A DNA stretch of 64,000 bases. Source: Prionace glauca. Lineage: Eukaryota > Chordata > Chondrichthyes > Carcharhiniformes > Carcharhinidae. Shown here in pieces: positions 44,196-54,989 of this stretch (positions are counted from its first letter, which is position 1; every line of letters starts with the position of its first letter). The stretch is taken from the NCBI GenBank assembly GCA_037974335.1, contig CM075758.1, forward strand, positions 19,863,378-19,927,377, in the 5' to 3' direction. Both the position numbers and the translations under genes were made by a program. The notes below the pieces were generated by a model that was not told where the DNA came from, ran no database searches, and saw only the letters and a program-made list of their open reading frames with translations.

Positions 44196-44515
44196 TTATT
44201 CTGACTTGGAACCAGGACATGGTGATGGCCCCATGGTTGGCGCTGCTGCTCCACAGCGCCAAGGAGTCGGGTTTAGTTCCCATCTTGGGACACTGTCTGT
44301 GCACAGTCCGTACATTCTCCTCGCGTCTGCATGGGTTTCCTCCGGGTGCTCCGGTTTCCTCCAGCAGCCCCAAAGGCGCGCTGATCAGATACACTGGCCG
44401 TGCTAAAATTCTCCCTCATTGTACCCCAGCAGACACTGGGCACCAGGGGATTTTCATTGTAATTCAATTGCAGTGTTAATATCAGCCCACTCGTGACACT
44501 GATAAATAAACTGAA
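44196..44515 (+). repeat. Old diverged V-SINE upstream of B3
   Basis: Third copy of the SINE at 1930-2255 and 33390-33700, same position relative to the leader. Confidence 0.65.
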
Positions 44516-45496
44516 AAAAATGATCGCCATCCCTCAATTTTCACGAGTTGAAAATAAGGGAACTCGCTTCCTAACAGCAATGTGGGTGTACCTACACCAC
44601 CTGAGCGCAGAGTTTCAGGGAGCCGGAACACCAGTCTCTGATTTGCTCAGGCAACATCCGGACCCTGACCTTCAAGCCCACTCACTTGCCCTCTCAAACC
44701 TCAGAGAAAACACAATCTCTTCGATCGCCCTCAGCCATGCGTCTCCAGTTGGTTATATTTGTTCTTCCAGTTCTGGCCGCAGGTAAGTTCACCTTGACCG
44801 ATTGTCAATGTCCTGCCCCCACCCCCCCCCCCCCACCCCAACCCCCCGTTCCAGACGGAAAACTGACTTGCTGAACGGCATGCTCTTGTCATTTCATATA
44901 CCGGTATGATAATGGGAGATGTACACGGGACAATATCTAACCCAATTCAATATCATCAGCACACAGTCGTCTCAAAAAGCGCTGGAAACTTCAGTTGCTC
45001 TCACATTTGTTGATGGTTGATGTTCACAATTTAATTGAACCCCCCCAGAATTGGGTTGTGTTTTTTACACGGTTAATCCGCTTCTGGCTCGCTGACAGGA
45101 CCAGATGGATGGGAACGGGTCACTGATCCACGCTGCGGACATTGAGAGATTGTTTGATGCCCCGTTGGGTTGTTCACCCCCCTCCCCCCCAACAATTTGA
45201 AAGGAGAGTAAATGTGGGTCAAAAACCACATGGTTCTTGTAACTGTCCTCTGCTTTTATTCAGAAGGTCTGCTGGCGGGCGGGATACACCAGTGGCCGCC
45301 TTCGACCACAGTGGGAGTGGGACAGAAGGCCCAGCTCAATTGTTATCAGAATGACACTGTGCGTCCCAACATGCTCTGGTATCGCCACATTCCCGGACAA
45401 GGAATTAAGCTGATCGGGATGAGGTACAGAGAGAACGAACCTCAATATCAGGAGGGCTTCCAAAGCGGATTTGAGATCACAAACTCAGTGGGCAGT

Positions 45497-45770
45497 AGAA
45501 CATAGAACATAGAACATTACAGCACAAACAGGCCCTTCGGCCCTCGAGTTGCGAGATCACATCAACCCCACCAATCTATAGACCTATCTATAACCCCCAA
45601 TCCCATTAAACCCCATATACTCATCCAGAAGTCTTTTAAAAGACCCCAGCGAGTTCGCCTCCACCACCGATGACGGCAGCCGATTCCATTCACTCACCAC
45701 CCTCTGAGTGAAAAACTTACCCCTAACATCACCTCTGCACATCCCTCCCCGCACCTCAAATCTGTTTTTT
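45497..45770 (-). mobile_element. CR1c fragment in the B3 V exon
   Basis: Same boundaries as in B1 and B2, directly after CAGT. Confidence 0.8.
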
Positions 45771-46026
45771 TTTTAGTTTGGATGTATTTATTGAAAAATT
45801 CATGCAACTGAATTCTTCACATCATAGTTTGCCATAGACACAAAAAAATGAGACAGCATTGCAAGCAGCATAGCTGGAAACATCAAATTGATCACCCAAT
45901 GCTTGATCACCGAGTCTGCACCAACAGTAACTCCCACTAAAGTTGTGCTAACCCAGTTTTCCATCTCCTGTCCCATATCTGTGAATGCTGTGATGTTGTG
46001 AGCGCTCATCCAAACGTTTTTGAAAG
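45771..46026 (-). other. Retrocopy-like block in B3
   Basis: Minus strand: MSAHNITAFTDMGQEMENWV to LSHFFVSMANYDVKNSVA, open for 69 residues, followed by AATAAA and then poly(A). This is the best preserved of the three copies of the block. Source gene not recognised. Confidence 0.5.
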
Positions 46027-48870
46027 ATTGGAAGGTTTAGGAGAGAGCTTTAGGGCAGAGATTACTGCTACAAGGCCCAGATTGTAATAACTGAGAGAGG
46101 TCTAGGGCAGAGATTACTGATACAAGGCCCAGATTGTAATAGCTGAGAGAGGTTTAGGGCAGAGATGACTGATACAAGGCCCAGTTTGTAATAACTGAGA
46201 GAGGTTTAGGGCAAAGATTACTGATACAGTGCCCAGATTGTAATAACTGAGGGATGTTTAGGGCAGAGATTACTGATACAAGGTCCAGACTGTAATAATT
46301 TAGGGATGTTTAGGGCGGAGATAAATGACATAAGGCAGATTGTAATAAGAGAGGTTAAGGGCAGAGATTACTGCTACACGGCCCAGATTGTAATAACTGA
46401 GGGATGTTTAGGGCAGAGATTACTGATATAAGGCCCAGATTGTAATAACTGAGAGAGGTTTAGGGCAGGGATTACTGATACAAGGCCCAGATTGTAATAA
46501 TTGAGAGAGGTCTAGGGCAGAGATTACTGATTCAAGGCCCAGATTGTAATAACTGCGAGAGGTTTAGGGAAGAGATTACCGCTACAAGGCGAGATTGTAA
46601 TAACTGGTAGAGGTTTAGGACAAAGATTACTGATACAAGGCCCAGATTATAATAACTGAGGGATGTTTAGGGCAGAGATTACTGATACAAGGTCCAGACT
46701 GTAATAATTGAGGGATGTTTAGGGCGGAGATAAATGACATAAGGCAGATTGTAATAAGAGAGGTTAAGGGCAGAGATTACTGCGACAAGGCCCAGATTGT
46801 AATAACTGTGGGATGTTTAGGGCAGAGATTACTGATACAAGGCCCAGATTGTAATCACTGAGAGAGATTTAGGGCAGAGATTACTGATACAACGCCCATA
46901 TTGTAATAACTGAGAGAGGTCTAGGGCAGAGATTACTGATACAAGGCCCAGATTGTAATAACTGAGAGAGGTTTAGGGCAGAGATTACCGCTACAAGGCC
47001 AGATTGTAATAACTGAGAGAGATTTAGGGCAAAGATTACTGATACAAGGCCCAGATTGTAATAACTGAGGGATGTTTAGGGCAGAGATTACTGATACAAG
47101 GTCCAGACTGTAATAACTGAGGGATGTTTAGGGCAGAGATTACTGATACAAGGTCCAGATTGTAACAACTGAGGGATGTTTAGGGCAGAGTTTACTGCTA
47201 CAAGGCCCAGATTGTAATAACTGAGAGAGGTTTAGGGCAAAGATTACTGATACAAGGCCCAGATTGTAATAACTGAGGGATGTTTAGGGCAGAGAATACT
47301 GATACAAGGTCCAGATTGTAATAACTGAGGGATGTTTAGGGATGAGATTACTGATACAAATTCCAGACTGTAATAACTTCGGGATGTTTAGGGCGGAGAT
47401 AAATGACAGATTGTAATAAGAGAGATTAAGGGCAGAGATTACTGCTACAAGGCCCAGATTGTAATAATTGAGGGATGTTTAGGGCAGAGATTACTGATAC
47501 AAGGCCCAGATTGTAATCACTGAGAGAGGTTTAGGGCAGAGATTACTGATACAATGCCCAGATTGTAATAATTGAGAGAGGTCTAGGGCAGAGATTACTG
47601 ATACAAGGCCCAGATTGTAATAACTGAGAGCGGTTTAGGGCAGAGATTACCGCTACAAGGCCAGATTGTAATAACTGAGGGATGTTTAGGGCAGAGATTA
47701 CTGCTACAAGGCCCAATTTGTAATAACTGAGAGAGGTTTAGGGCAAAGATTACTGATACAAGGCCCAGATTGTAATCACTGAGGGATGGTTAGGGCAGAG
47801 ATTACTGATACAAGGTCCAGACTGTAATAACTGAGGGATGTTTAGGGCGGAGATAAATGACATAAGGCAGAATGTAATAAGAGACGTTAAGGGCAGAGAT
47901 TACAGCTACAAGGTCCAGATTGTAATAACTGAGGGATGTTTAGGGCACAGATTACTGATACAAGGCCCAGATTGTAATCACTGAGAGGAGTTTAGGGCAC
48001 TGATACAAGGCCCAGATTGTAATAACTGAGGGATGTTTAGGGCAGTGATTACTGATACAAGGTTCAGATTGTAATAACTGAGGGATGTTTAGGGCAGAGA
48101 TTACTGCTACAAGGCCCAGTTTGTAATGGCTGAGAGAGGTTTAGGGCAAAGATTACTGATACAAGGCCCAGATTGTAATAACTGTGGGATGTTTAGGGCA
48201 GAGATTACTGATACAATGTCCAGACTGTAATAACTGAGGGATGTTTAGGGCGGAGATAAATGACATGAGGCAGATTGTAATAAGAGAGGTTAAGGGCAGA
48301 GATTACTGCTACAAGGCCCAGATTGTAATAACTGAGGGATGTTTAGGGCAGAGATTACTGATACAAGGCCCAGATTGTAATCACTGAGAGATTTTTAGGT
48401 TAGAGATTACTGTTACAAGGCCCAGATTGTAATAATTGAGAGAGGTCTAGGGCAGAGATTACTGATACAAGGCCCAGATTGTAATAACCTAGAGAGGTTA
48501 AGGTCAGAGATTACTGGTACAAGGCCAGATTATAATAATTGAGAGAGGTCTAGGGCAGAGATTACTGATACAAGGCCCAGATTGTAATAACTGGGGGATG
48601 TTTAGGGCAGAGATTACTGCTACAAGGCCCAGATTGTAATAACTGAGAGAGCTTTAGGGCAAAGATTACTGATACAAGGCCCAGATTGTAATAACTGAGG
48701 GATGTTTAGGGCACAGATTACTGATACAAGGTCCAGACTGTAATAACTGAGGGATGTTTAGGGCAGAGATTACTGATACAAGGTCCAGATTGTAATAACT
48801 GAGGGATGTTTAGGGCAGAGATTACTGATACAAGGTCCAGATTGTAATAACTGAGGGAAGTTTAGGGCGG
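46027..48870. repeat. 52-bp minisatellite in B3 (about 55 units)
   Basis: About twice the length of the arrays in B1 and B2. The GGAGATAAATGACATAAGG variant occurs near 46317, 46733, 47396, 47850 and 48256; the first two are about 416 bp (eight units) apart. The last unit is the same CGGAGATAAATGACAGT junction as in B1 and B2. Confidence 0.9.
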
Positions 48871-48960
48871 AGATAAATGACAGTAAGATGTCCACCCTCA
48901 AGATCCGAACCGTTAAGCTTGTGGACTCGACGGTGTACTACTGCGCTGCTAGAGATGGTG

Positions 48961-49000
48961 CACAGTGACAGACACTAAACAGAGACCCCGAACAAAAACT
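48961..49000 (+). other. RSS of B3 (23/24-bp spacer)
   Basis: CACAGTG 48961-48967, spacer 48968-48990 (one change from B1), AACAAAAACT. Confidence 0.9.
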
Positions 49001-49954
49001 TCCCTCAAGTCACACCGGGTTCCTCGACCTGCCCAAAACCCTTCGCTGCGATTGAACTTCCGCTCGTGTTGGCTTTGAAACAGGTTTCTCACGGGGTGGG
49101 GAGGTGGGGGGGACATAAACAATTAGTTACTATCGATCCAGGAAATGAGGGATTCAAGTGAGCAAGCAAATGGGGGCACAGCAAACAAATAATGACCCTC
49201 CTTCTTGGCGAACCGTCATTTTCACACCAAAAATAGCTTTTACTGATAAATTTGTGAGAAGGTTACAAACATTCCAAAATGACCATCACATAAAAAGCAA
49301 CAACGCTCAGGTTCTTAATATCCATCGAGGAACATTCTGACATGTTTCACTACAGAACTGGAAGCGTTTCAGATGTTTTACAACGGGTCTTAAATAGGTG
49401 GAAAAGTTATTTTACAGGCGGTTTACATTGAGAAAAAAATGTTGTTCTTCACAAGTTGGACTGGTTCAGTGCAGCTGAGAAACATGTATCTTATTCCGCT
49501 AATATGACCCGTTCAGGCAGTGTATTACAGACTGCAGTGTGTTGCTGCAGGAAATAAGAGAAGATTTCCTCCCATCACCGCACCCCCCCCCACCCCCCGG
49601 GTGCCAGCTGGGCTTTTTTGCTAAGTATTTCCAACTATCATCTATCTGTGAACATTTTTTTATAACAAGACGCCGCCAGACCAACTGACAGTCTTTATCT
49701 CCCCCACACAATACCTTCTGGAAGTCAATCTCTTGTCATGAGTTATTCCCACCCAGTGGGGTGAGGGGGGGGGCGCGATTTGAACCTATTGGTCGGAAAA
49801 GTTCTCGGCTGGAGGGTAAGTTTCTCAGGAAGTGACGCCACACACAGTCACGGCAATGAAACGTCATCAGATGCAGTCAAGGAAGCTTCCTCCAGACGCA
49901 GTGTTGGACCGCACTCTGCTCACTCAGGCAGCGAAGCAACCCACAGACAGGGTC
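49001..49954 (+). other. B3-A7 intergenic region and A7 promoter flank
   Basis: Homologous to 5312-6276. Runs of G near 49097-49112 and 49763-49771 and C near 49582-49598 are among the shortest of the set. ETS/CRE-like motifs at about 49826-49869. Confidence 0.55.
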
Positions 49955-50842
49955 ATGTTGCCGGCAGCCTGCTATTTCATGCCGTTGGCTGCATTTCTCC
50001 CGGGTGAGTGAGTGAGTGAGGTCCCAACTTGAGAGTTCAGCCGCCACTGAGTCTGTGGCAGTTCCCCCTCCCTGAGGCGCCCATCCCTTTGGGACCAGTC
50101 TCCTTCCCCAGCAGCGGCGGCGGCGGCCCCTCACACTCAATCCTGATGTCTGTGTCTGGCTATGTGAAGGGGGGAGGGCCCGTGGCTTGGAACTCATGTT
50201 AAAACAGACCAAGCCTTTCAGGCGCGCGGGAATGATTTGGGAACCCGATATGGAGAAGGACAGAATATTAAGATGTTTAAAATTAAAAAAAAAAATCCCC
50301 TGTGGATCAGTTATCATTGGGCTGTTGTCTGAGACAAGGGACTGACCACAGACTGGAAAGGGTGTCTGTTGCTTTTCTCAGTGAGAAACGTTGTATTATT
50401 ACCATATTATTTCATTAGTTGGGAAATATATTAGGATGAGGGGAGATGGTGACAGGTGTTATGTGTCCATGTTAAATGTCCTGGTTCCAACACATTATTT
50501 TTAATTAAATTTCAATTGGAATTTATTATATGTTGAATTTATCAGGAATTCTCGCCTCTTACGTGGATCAGTCGCCGCCTTTCGTCTCAGTGGCGGCAGG
50601 AGACTCGACAACACTCAGATGCACGCTGACAAATACTGGTTACAACCAGATGTACTGGTACAGGCAACAGCGAGGCCGGGCAATGGAAGCTCTGTTCTCC
50701 TCTGCTGGAGCTGCAGCTGATGTTAAAAGTTACACATCCGAGTCTATGGAGGCCGAGAGGCCCAGCCAAACCTCCTTCACTCTGAACATCACCGCCGTCG
50801 CCCCATCTTACGCCGCTGTCTACTTCTGCGCTTGTAGTGTGG
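49955..50842 (+). CDS. A7: TCR V gene, family A (TRBV-like)
   Basis: Leader exon 49955-50003, V exon 50546-50842. FVSVAAGD, CDR1 TNTGYNQ, CDR2 region FSSAGAAADVKSY, ends FCACSV. It thus combines the CDR1 of A6 with the CDR2 of A2/A3, a mosaic that suggests gene conversion or reassortment of tracts. Open, splice sites and RSS present. Confidence 0.85.
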
Positions 50843-50881
50843 CACAGCGTTTGAGAAAGCGGGTGGACAGCGACAAAAACC
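50843..50881 (+). other. RSS of A7 (23-bp spacer)
   Basis: CACAGCG, 23-bp spacer 50850-50872, ACAAAAACC 50873-50881. Confidence 0.9.
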
Positions 50882-50890
50882 CTCCAGGTT

Positions 50891-51278
50891 AGAGATATAG
50901 AGATGTAGAACATTACAGCATAAACAGGCCCTTCAGCCCTCGAGTTGCGCCGATCACATCAACCCCACCAATCTACAGACCTATCTATAACCCCCAATCC
51001 CATTAAACCCCATATACTCATCCAGAAGTCTTTTAAAATACCCCAGCGAATTCGCCTCCACCACCGATGGCGGCAGCCGATTCCATTCACTCACCACCCT
51101 CTGAGTGAAAAACTTACCCCTAACATCACCTCTGTACTTCCCTCCCCGCACCTTAAATCTGTGTCCTCTCGTAGCGACCATTTCAACCCGTGGAAATAGC
51201 CTCTGAGAATCCACCCTATCTATTCCTCTCAACATTTTATAAACCTCTATCAGGTCGCCTCTCAACCTTCGCCTCTCT
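50891..51278 (-). mobile_element. CR1c fragment next to the A7 RSS
   Basis: AGGTT-flanked insertion as in A2, A3, A4 and A8. Confidence 0.85.
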
Positions 51279-51864
51279 AGGTTGATAAAACCGCCTGCTC
51301 CGGATTCATTCGCAAGCCGCGAGGTGGCAGCAATGGATTGAGATCAATGCCAAACACCGCGAGTGCTGGAATCTGAAACAGAAACTAGAAAATGCTGGAA
51401 AATTTCCCAAGTGGATCAGTTCCACTTTCCCGCTTTCTCCCCCTAACCCTTAATTCCCCTTGTCTATCAGAAACCTATCTACCCGTGACATAAATATATT
51501 TAGCGAGGTAGCCTCCACCACTTCAACGGGCAGAGAATCCCAAAGATTCACCACCCTTTGAGTCAAGACATTCTCTCTTCCACTTTCTTCCGGATAGAAA
51601 AATATACAAAAGTCTGAAGTCACGTCCCAACCCACTCAAGAACAGCTTCTTTCCAGCTGCCCCCAGACCATTGAATATCCCTATCTGATATTAAACTATT
51701 GATCTTTCTCTGCACCATAGCTATGGCTGCAACAGTACATTATGCACTCCTGTCCTTCTCTACGAAGGAAATGCTTTGCCTGTGTAGCGCAAGAAACAAT
51801 ACTTTTCACTGTGTACTCATACTTGTGACAAGAATAAATCATATCAAATCAAACCATCATCAGA
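51279..51864. repeat. A7 3' flank with CR1b scrap and AATC-tailed repeat
   Basis: Same composition as 11612-12186. Shares with A2 the variant flank GCAAGCCGCGAGG and the ACTATTGATC of the repeat, so A2 and A7 are close relatives in this part. Confidence 0.5.
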
Positions 51865-52020
51865 TGGGGCGGCACGGGAGCACAGTGGGTTGGCTTCACA
51901 ACGCCAAGGACCTGGGTTCGATTCTCTGCTCGGGTCACTGTCTGTGTGGACTTTGCACATTCTCCTCGTGTCTGCGTGGGTTTCCACCGGGTGCTCCAGT
52001 TTCCTCCCACAGTCCAAAGA

Positions 52021-54271
52021 ACATAGAACATAGAACATTACAGCGCAGAACAGGCCCTTCGGCCCACGATGTTGCGCCGACCAGTTACAAAACAATGACC
52101 CACTAGCCTAAACCAATCCCTTTTCATCCATAAACCTATCCACAGATCTTTTAAACGCCCCCAAACTAGGTGCATTTACAACTGCAGCTGGCAGGGCATT
52201 CCAGTCCCTCACCACCCTCTGGGTAAAGAACCTACCCCTGACATCTGTCCTATAACTACCCCCCCTTAATTTAAAATCGTGCCCCCTCGTGTTAGCTTTC
52301 TCCATCCTAGGAAAAAGGCTATCACTATCTACCCTGTCTAAACCTCTAATCATCTTATATGTTTCAATGAGATCCCCTCTTAGCCGCCTTCTTTCCAGCG
52401 AAAACAACCCCAAATCACTCAATCTCTCCTCATAGGATCTCCCCTCCATACCAGGCAACATCCTGGTAAACCTCCTCTGCACCCTCTCCAAAGCCTCTAC
52501 ATCCTTCTTGTAATGTGGGGACCAGAACTGCACACAAAACTCCAAGTGCGGCCGCACCAGAGATGTGTACAGTTGCATCATGACGCTACGACTCCTAAAT
52601 TCAATCCCCCTACCAATAAATGCCAAAACTCCGTATGCCTTCTTGACAACTTTATCTACTTGATTCCCAACTTTCAGGGATCTATGTACACATACACCTA
52701 GATCCCTCTGCTCCTCCACACTATTCAAAGTCCTCCCGTTAGCCCTATACTCAACACATCTGTTATTCCTACCGAAATGAATTACCTCACACTTCTCCAC
52801 ATTAAACTCCATTCGCCACCTCTCAGCCCAGCTCTGCAACCTTTCTAAGTCATCCTGCAAACTATGACACCCTTCCTCACAATCTACCACACCTCCGACT
52901 TTGGTGTCATCAGCAAACTTACTAATCCACCCAACTATACCCTCATCCAGATCATTAATAAAAATTACAAACAGCAGTGGCCCCAAAACAGATCCCTGAG
53001 GCACACCACTTGTAACCGAACTCCATGACGAATATTTCCCATCAACCACCACTCTCTGTCTCCTATCTGCTAGCCAATTCCTGATCCAATTACCTAGATC
53101 ACCCCCAATCCCATACATCTGCATTTTCTGCAGAAGCCTACCATGGTGAACCTTATCAAACGCCTTGCTAAAATCCATATACACCACATCAACTGCCTTA
53201 CCCCTATCCACCTCTTTGGTCACTTTCTCAAAGAACTCGATAAGGTTAGTAAGGCATGACCTACCCGCTACAAAACCGTGCTGACTATCTCTAATCAACT
53301 CATTACTTTCCAAATAACTATAAATCCTGTCTCTAATAATCCTTTCCAAAACCTTACCCACCACAGAAGTAAGACTCACCGGTCTATAATTCCCAGGGAA
53401 GTCCCTTCTCCCCTTCTTAAACAATGGGACAACATTTGCTGTCCTCCAATCTTCTGGTACTATACCAGAGACTAACGACGACCTGAAGATCAGAGCCAGA
53501 GGCTCCGCAATCACCCCTCTTGCCTCCCAAAGAATCCTAGGGTAAATCCCATCTGGACCAGGGGACTTATCTATTTTCAAACCCTCTAAAATATCCAGCA
53601 CATCCCCCGTATCAACTGCAATACTATCTATTTCACACCCCTGCACCCCAGTGTCCTCCTGAGCTACATTCCTGTCCCCTTGCGTGAACACCGAAGAGAA
53701 ATATTGGTTCAACACCTCTCCAATCTCCTCCGGTTCCACACACAACTTCCCTCTACTGTCTGTAACTGGCCCTAATCTTGTCCTAACCAACCTTCTGTTC
53801 TTGACATACCTGTAAAACGCCTTAGGGTTCTCCTTAATCCTATCAGCCAAAATCATCTCATGCCCTCTTTTGGCCCTTCTTAACTCCCTCTTCAACTCCC
53901 TCCTAGCCAATCTAAAACTTTCTAATGCACTACCTGAGCCCTCAAGCCTCATCCGAACATAAGCCTCCTTTTTCTTCCTAACCAACGAATCAACTTTTTT
54001 GGTGCACCACGGTTCCCTGGGCCTACCAAATCCTCCTTGCCTGACAGGGATATACTTATCACAGACCCGCAATAGCTGCTCCTTGAAAAATCTCCACATC
54101 TCGGATGTTCCCAGTCCCTGTAATCTCCCATTCCAACCAATGCTTCCTAATTCTCTCCTAATAGCCTCATAATTACCCTTCCCCCAGCTGAAACTACTGA
54201 CCCGAGGTTCATGCCTATCCCTTTCCATCACTAAGGTGAACGTAATCGAATTGTGATCACTATCACTATCA
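52021..54271 (-). mobile_element. CR1a LINE, 5'-truncated, with long open reverse transcriptase
   Basis: Inserted in the SINE with a 6-bp duplication CAAAGA (52015-52020, 54272-54277). Tail at the left, 5' truncation inside the end of the endonuclease region (SDHNSITFTL). It has no counterpart in the other units, and its reading frame is the cleanest in the window, so it is probably the youngest CR1a insertion here. Confidence 0.9.
52108..54264 (-). CDS. CR1a ORF2 C-terminal half: reverse transcriptase (LINE protein)
   Basis: About 719 uninterrupted LINE codons: KSPGPDGIYP, NYRPVSLTSVVGKVLERI, HGFVAGRSCLTN, VYMDFSKAFDKVHHG (catalytic Asp), GVPQGSVLGPLLFVIF, FADDTKVGG (catalytic Asp pair), the thumb region and the Cys-poor C-terminus ending DRFMDEKGLV. 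The frame happens to stay open upstream through SINE and CR1c sequence to 54624; those first 120 residues are not LINE protein. The endonuclease is missing, so the copy cannot move by itself. Confidence 0.85.
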   Translation of the reverse strand, partial: DSDHNSITFTLVMERDRHEPRVSSFSWGKGNYEAIRRELGSIGWNGRLQGLGTSEMWRFFKEQLLRVCDKYIPVRQGGFGRPREPWCTKKVDSLVRKKKEAYVRMRLEGSGSALESFRLARRELKRELRRAKRGHEMILADRIKENPKAFYRYVKNRRLVRTRLGPVTDSRGKLCVEPEEIGEVLNQYFSSVFTQGDRNVAQEDTGVQGCEIDSIAVDTGDVLDILEGLKIDKSPGPDGIYPRILWEARGVIAEPLALIFRSSLVSGIVPEDWRTANVVPLFKKGRRDFPGNYRPVSLTSVVGKVLERIIRDRIYSYLESNELIRDSQHGFVAGRSCLTNLIEFFEKVTKEVDRGKAVDVVYMDFSKAFDKVHHGRLLQKMQMYGIGGDLGNWIRNWLADRRQRVVVDGKYSSWSSVTSGVPQGSVLGPLLFVIFINDLDEGIVGWISKFADDTKVGGVVDCEEGCHSLQDDLERLQSWAERWRMEFNVEKCEVIHFGRNNRCVEYRANGRTLNSVEEQRDLGVCVHRSLKVGNQVDKVVKKAYGVLAFIGRGIEFRSRSVMMQLYTSLVRPHLEFCVQFWSPHYKKDVEALERVQRRFTRMLPGMEGRSYEERLSDLGLFSLERRRLRGDLIETYKMIRGLDRVDSDSLFPRMEKANTRGHDFKLRGGSYRTDVRGRFFTQRVVRDWNALPAAVVNAPSLGAFKRSVDRFMDEKGLV

Positions 54272-54368
54272 CAAAGATGTACAGTTGAGGTGGTTTGGCC
54301 ATGGTAAATTGTGATCACTATCACTATCACAAAGATGTACAGTTGAGGTGGTTTGGCCATGGTAAATT
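54253..54368. repeat. 58-bp tandem duplication at the CR1a 5' junction
   Basis: GTGATCACTATCACTATCAC to ATGGTAAATT occurs twice (54253-54310, 54311-54368). The unit contains the LINE 5' end plus adjoining SINE sequence, so it arose during or after the insertion. Confidence 0.85.
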
Positions 54369-54561
54369 GCCCCTTAAGTGTTCTGGGATTCGTAGGTTTG
54401 ACGGATTGGTCGGTAAAATATATTGGGATGTGGGTGTAGGACCTGGATGGGATTGTGGTCAGTGCAACAGGTTTATCATGGGGGGATAAAAAAGAATAAT
54501 TCGGTTCTATCGATCCAGAAAATGATGGATTAAAGTGAGCAAGCAAATGGGGACAGACATG

Positions 54562-54989
54562 CACATAGAACATAGAAGATAGAACACTACAGCACAAACA
54601 GGCCCTTTGGCCCACAAGTTGCACCGATCATATCCATACCTCCCAGGCCATAGGACCATCTATAACTCCCAACCCTATTAAGTCCCATGTACTCATCCAG
54701 GAGTCTCTTAAAAGGCCCCAGCGAGTTCGCCTCCAGCACCACCGACGGCAGCTGATTCCACTCATTCAGCACCGTCTGAGTGAAAAACTTACACCTAACA
54801 TCATCTCTGTACTTACCCCCCAGCAACTTAAACACTGTGTCCCTCTCGTAACGACCATTTCAGCCCTGGGAAATAACCTCCGAGAATCCACCCTATCTAT
54901 TCCTCTCAACATCTTATAAACTTCTATCAGGTCGCCTCTCAACCTTCGTCTCTCCAGGGCGAAGAGACCGAGCTCCCTCAACCTATCCT
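54562..54989 (-). mobile_element. CR1c LINE 3' fragment
   Basis: Counterpart of 133-537 and 28362-28776; followed directly by the linker at 54995. Confidence 0.75.

Larger units (their letters stand above)
44737..48960 (+). pseudogene. B3: TCR V gene (family B) with V exon split by an insertion
   Basis: Leader exon 44737-44782, donor GTAAGT, acceptor TTTTATTCAG before 45264. First V part 45264-45496 (QLNCYQNDTVRPN, MLWYRHIPGQGIKLIG, FEITNSVGS), insertion 45497-48884, V end 48885-48960 (KMSTLKIRTVKLVDSTVYYCAARDG). Both ends of the split exon are as well preserved as the family A genes: no stop or frame change lies in the 309 coding bases. This copy has the longest minisatellite. Confidence 0.8.
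51865..54490 (+). repeat. V-type SINE split by a CR1a insertion
   Basis: Head and V core at 51865-52020, tail at 54278-54490. The CR1a copy sits between CAGTCCAAAGA and TGTACAGTTG. Confidence 0.8.

Noticed and set aside
54265-54624. N-terminal 120 residues of an 838-residue minus-strand frame
   Set aside because: They come from SINE and CR1c sequence read in frame by chance; only the part from about 54264 down is LINE protein.
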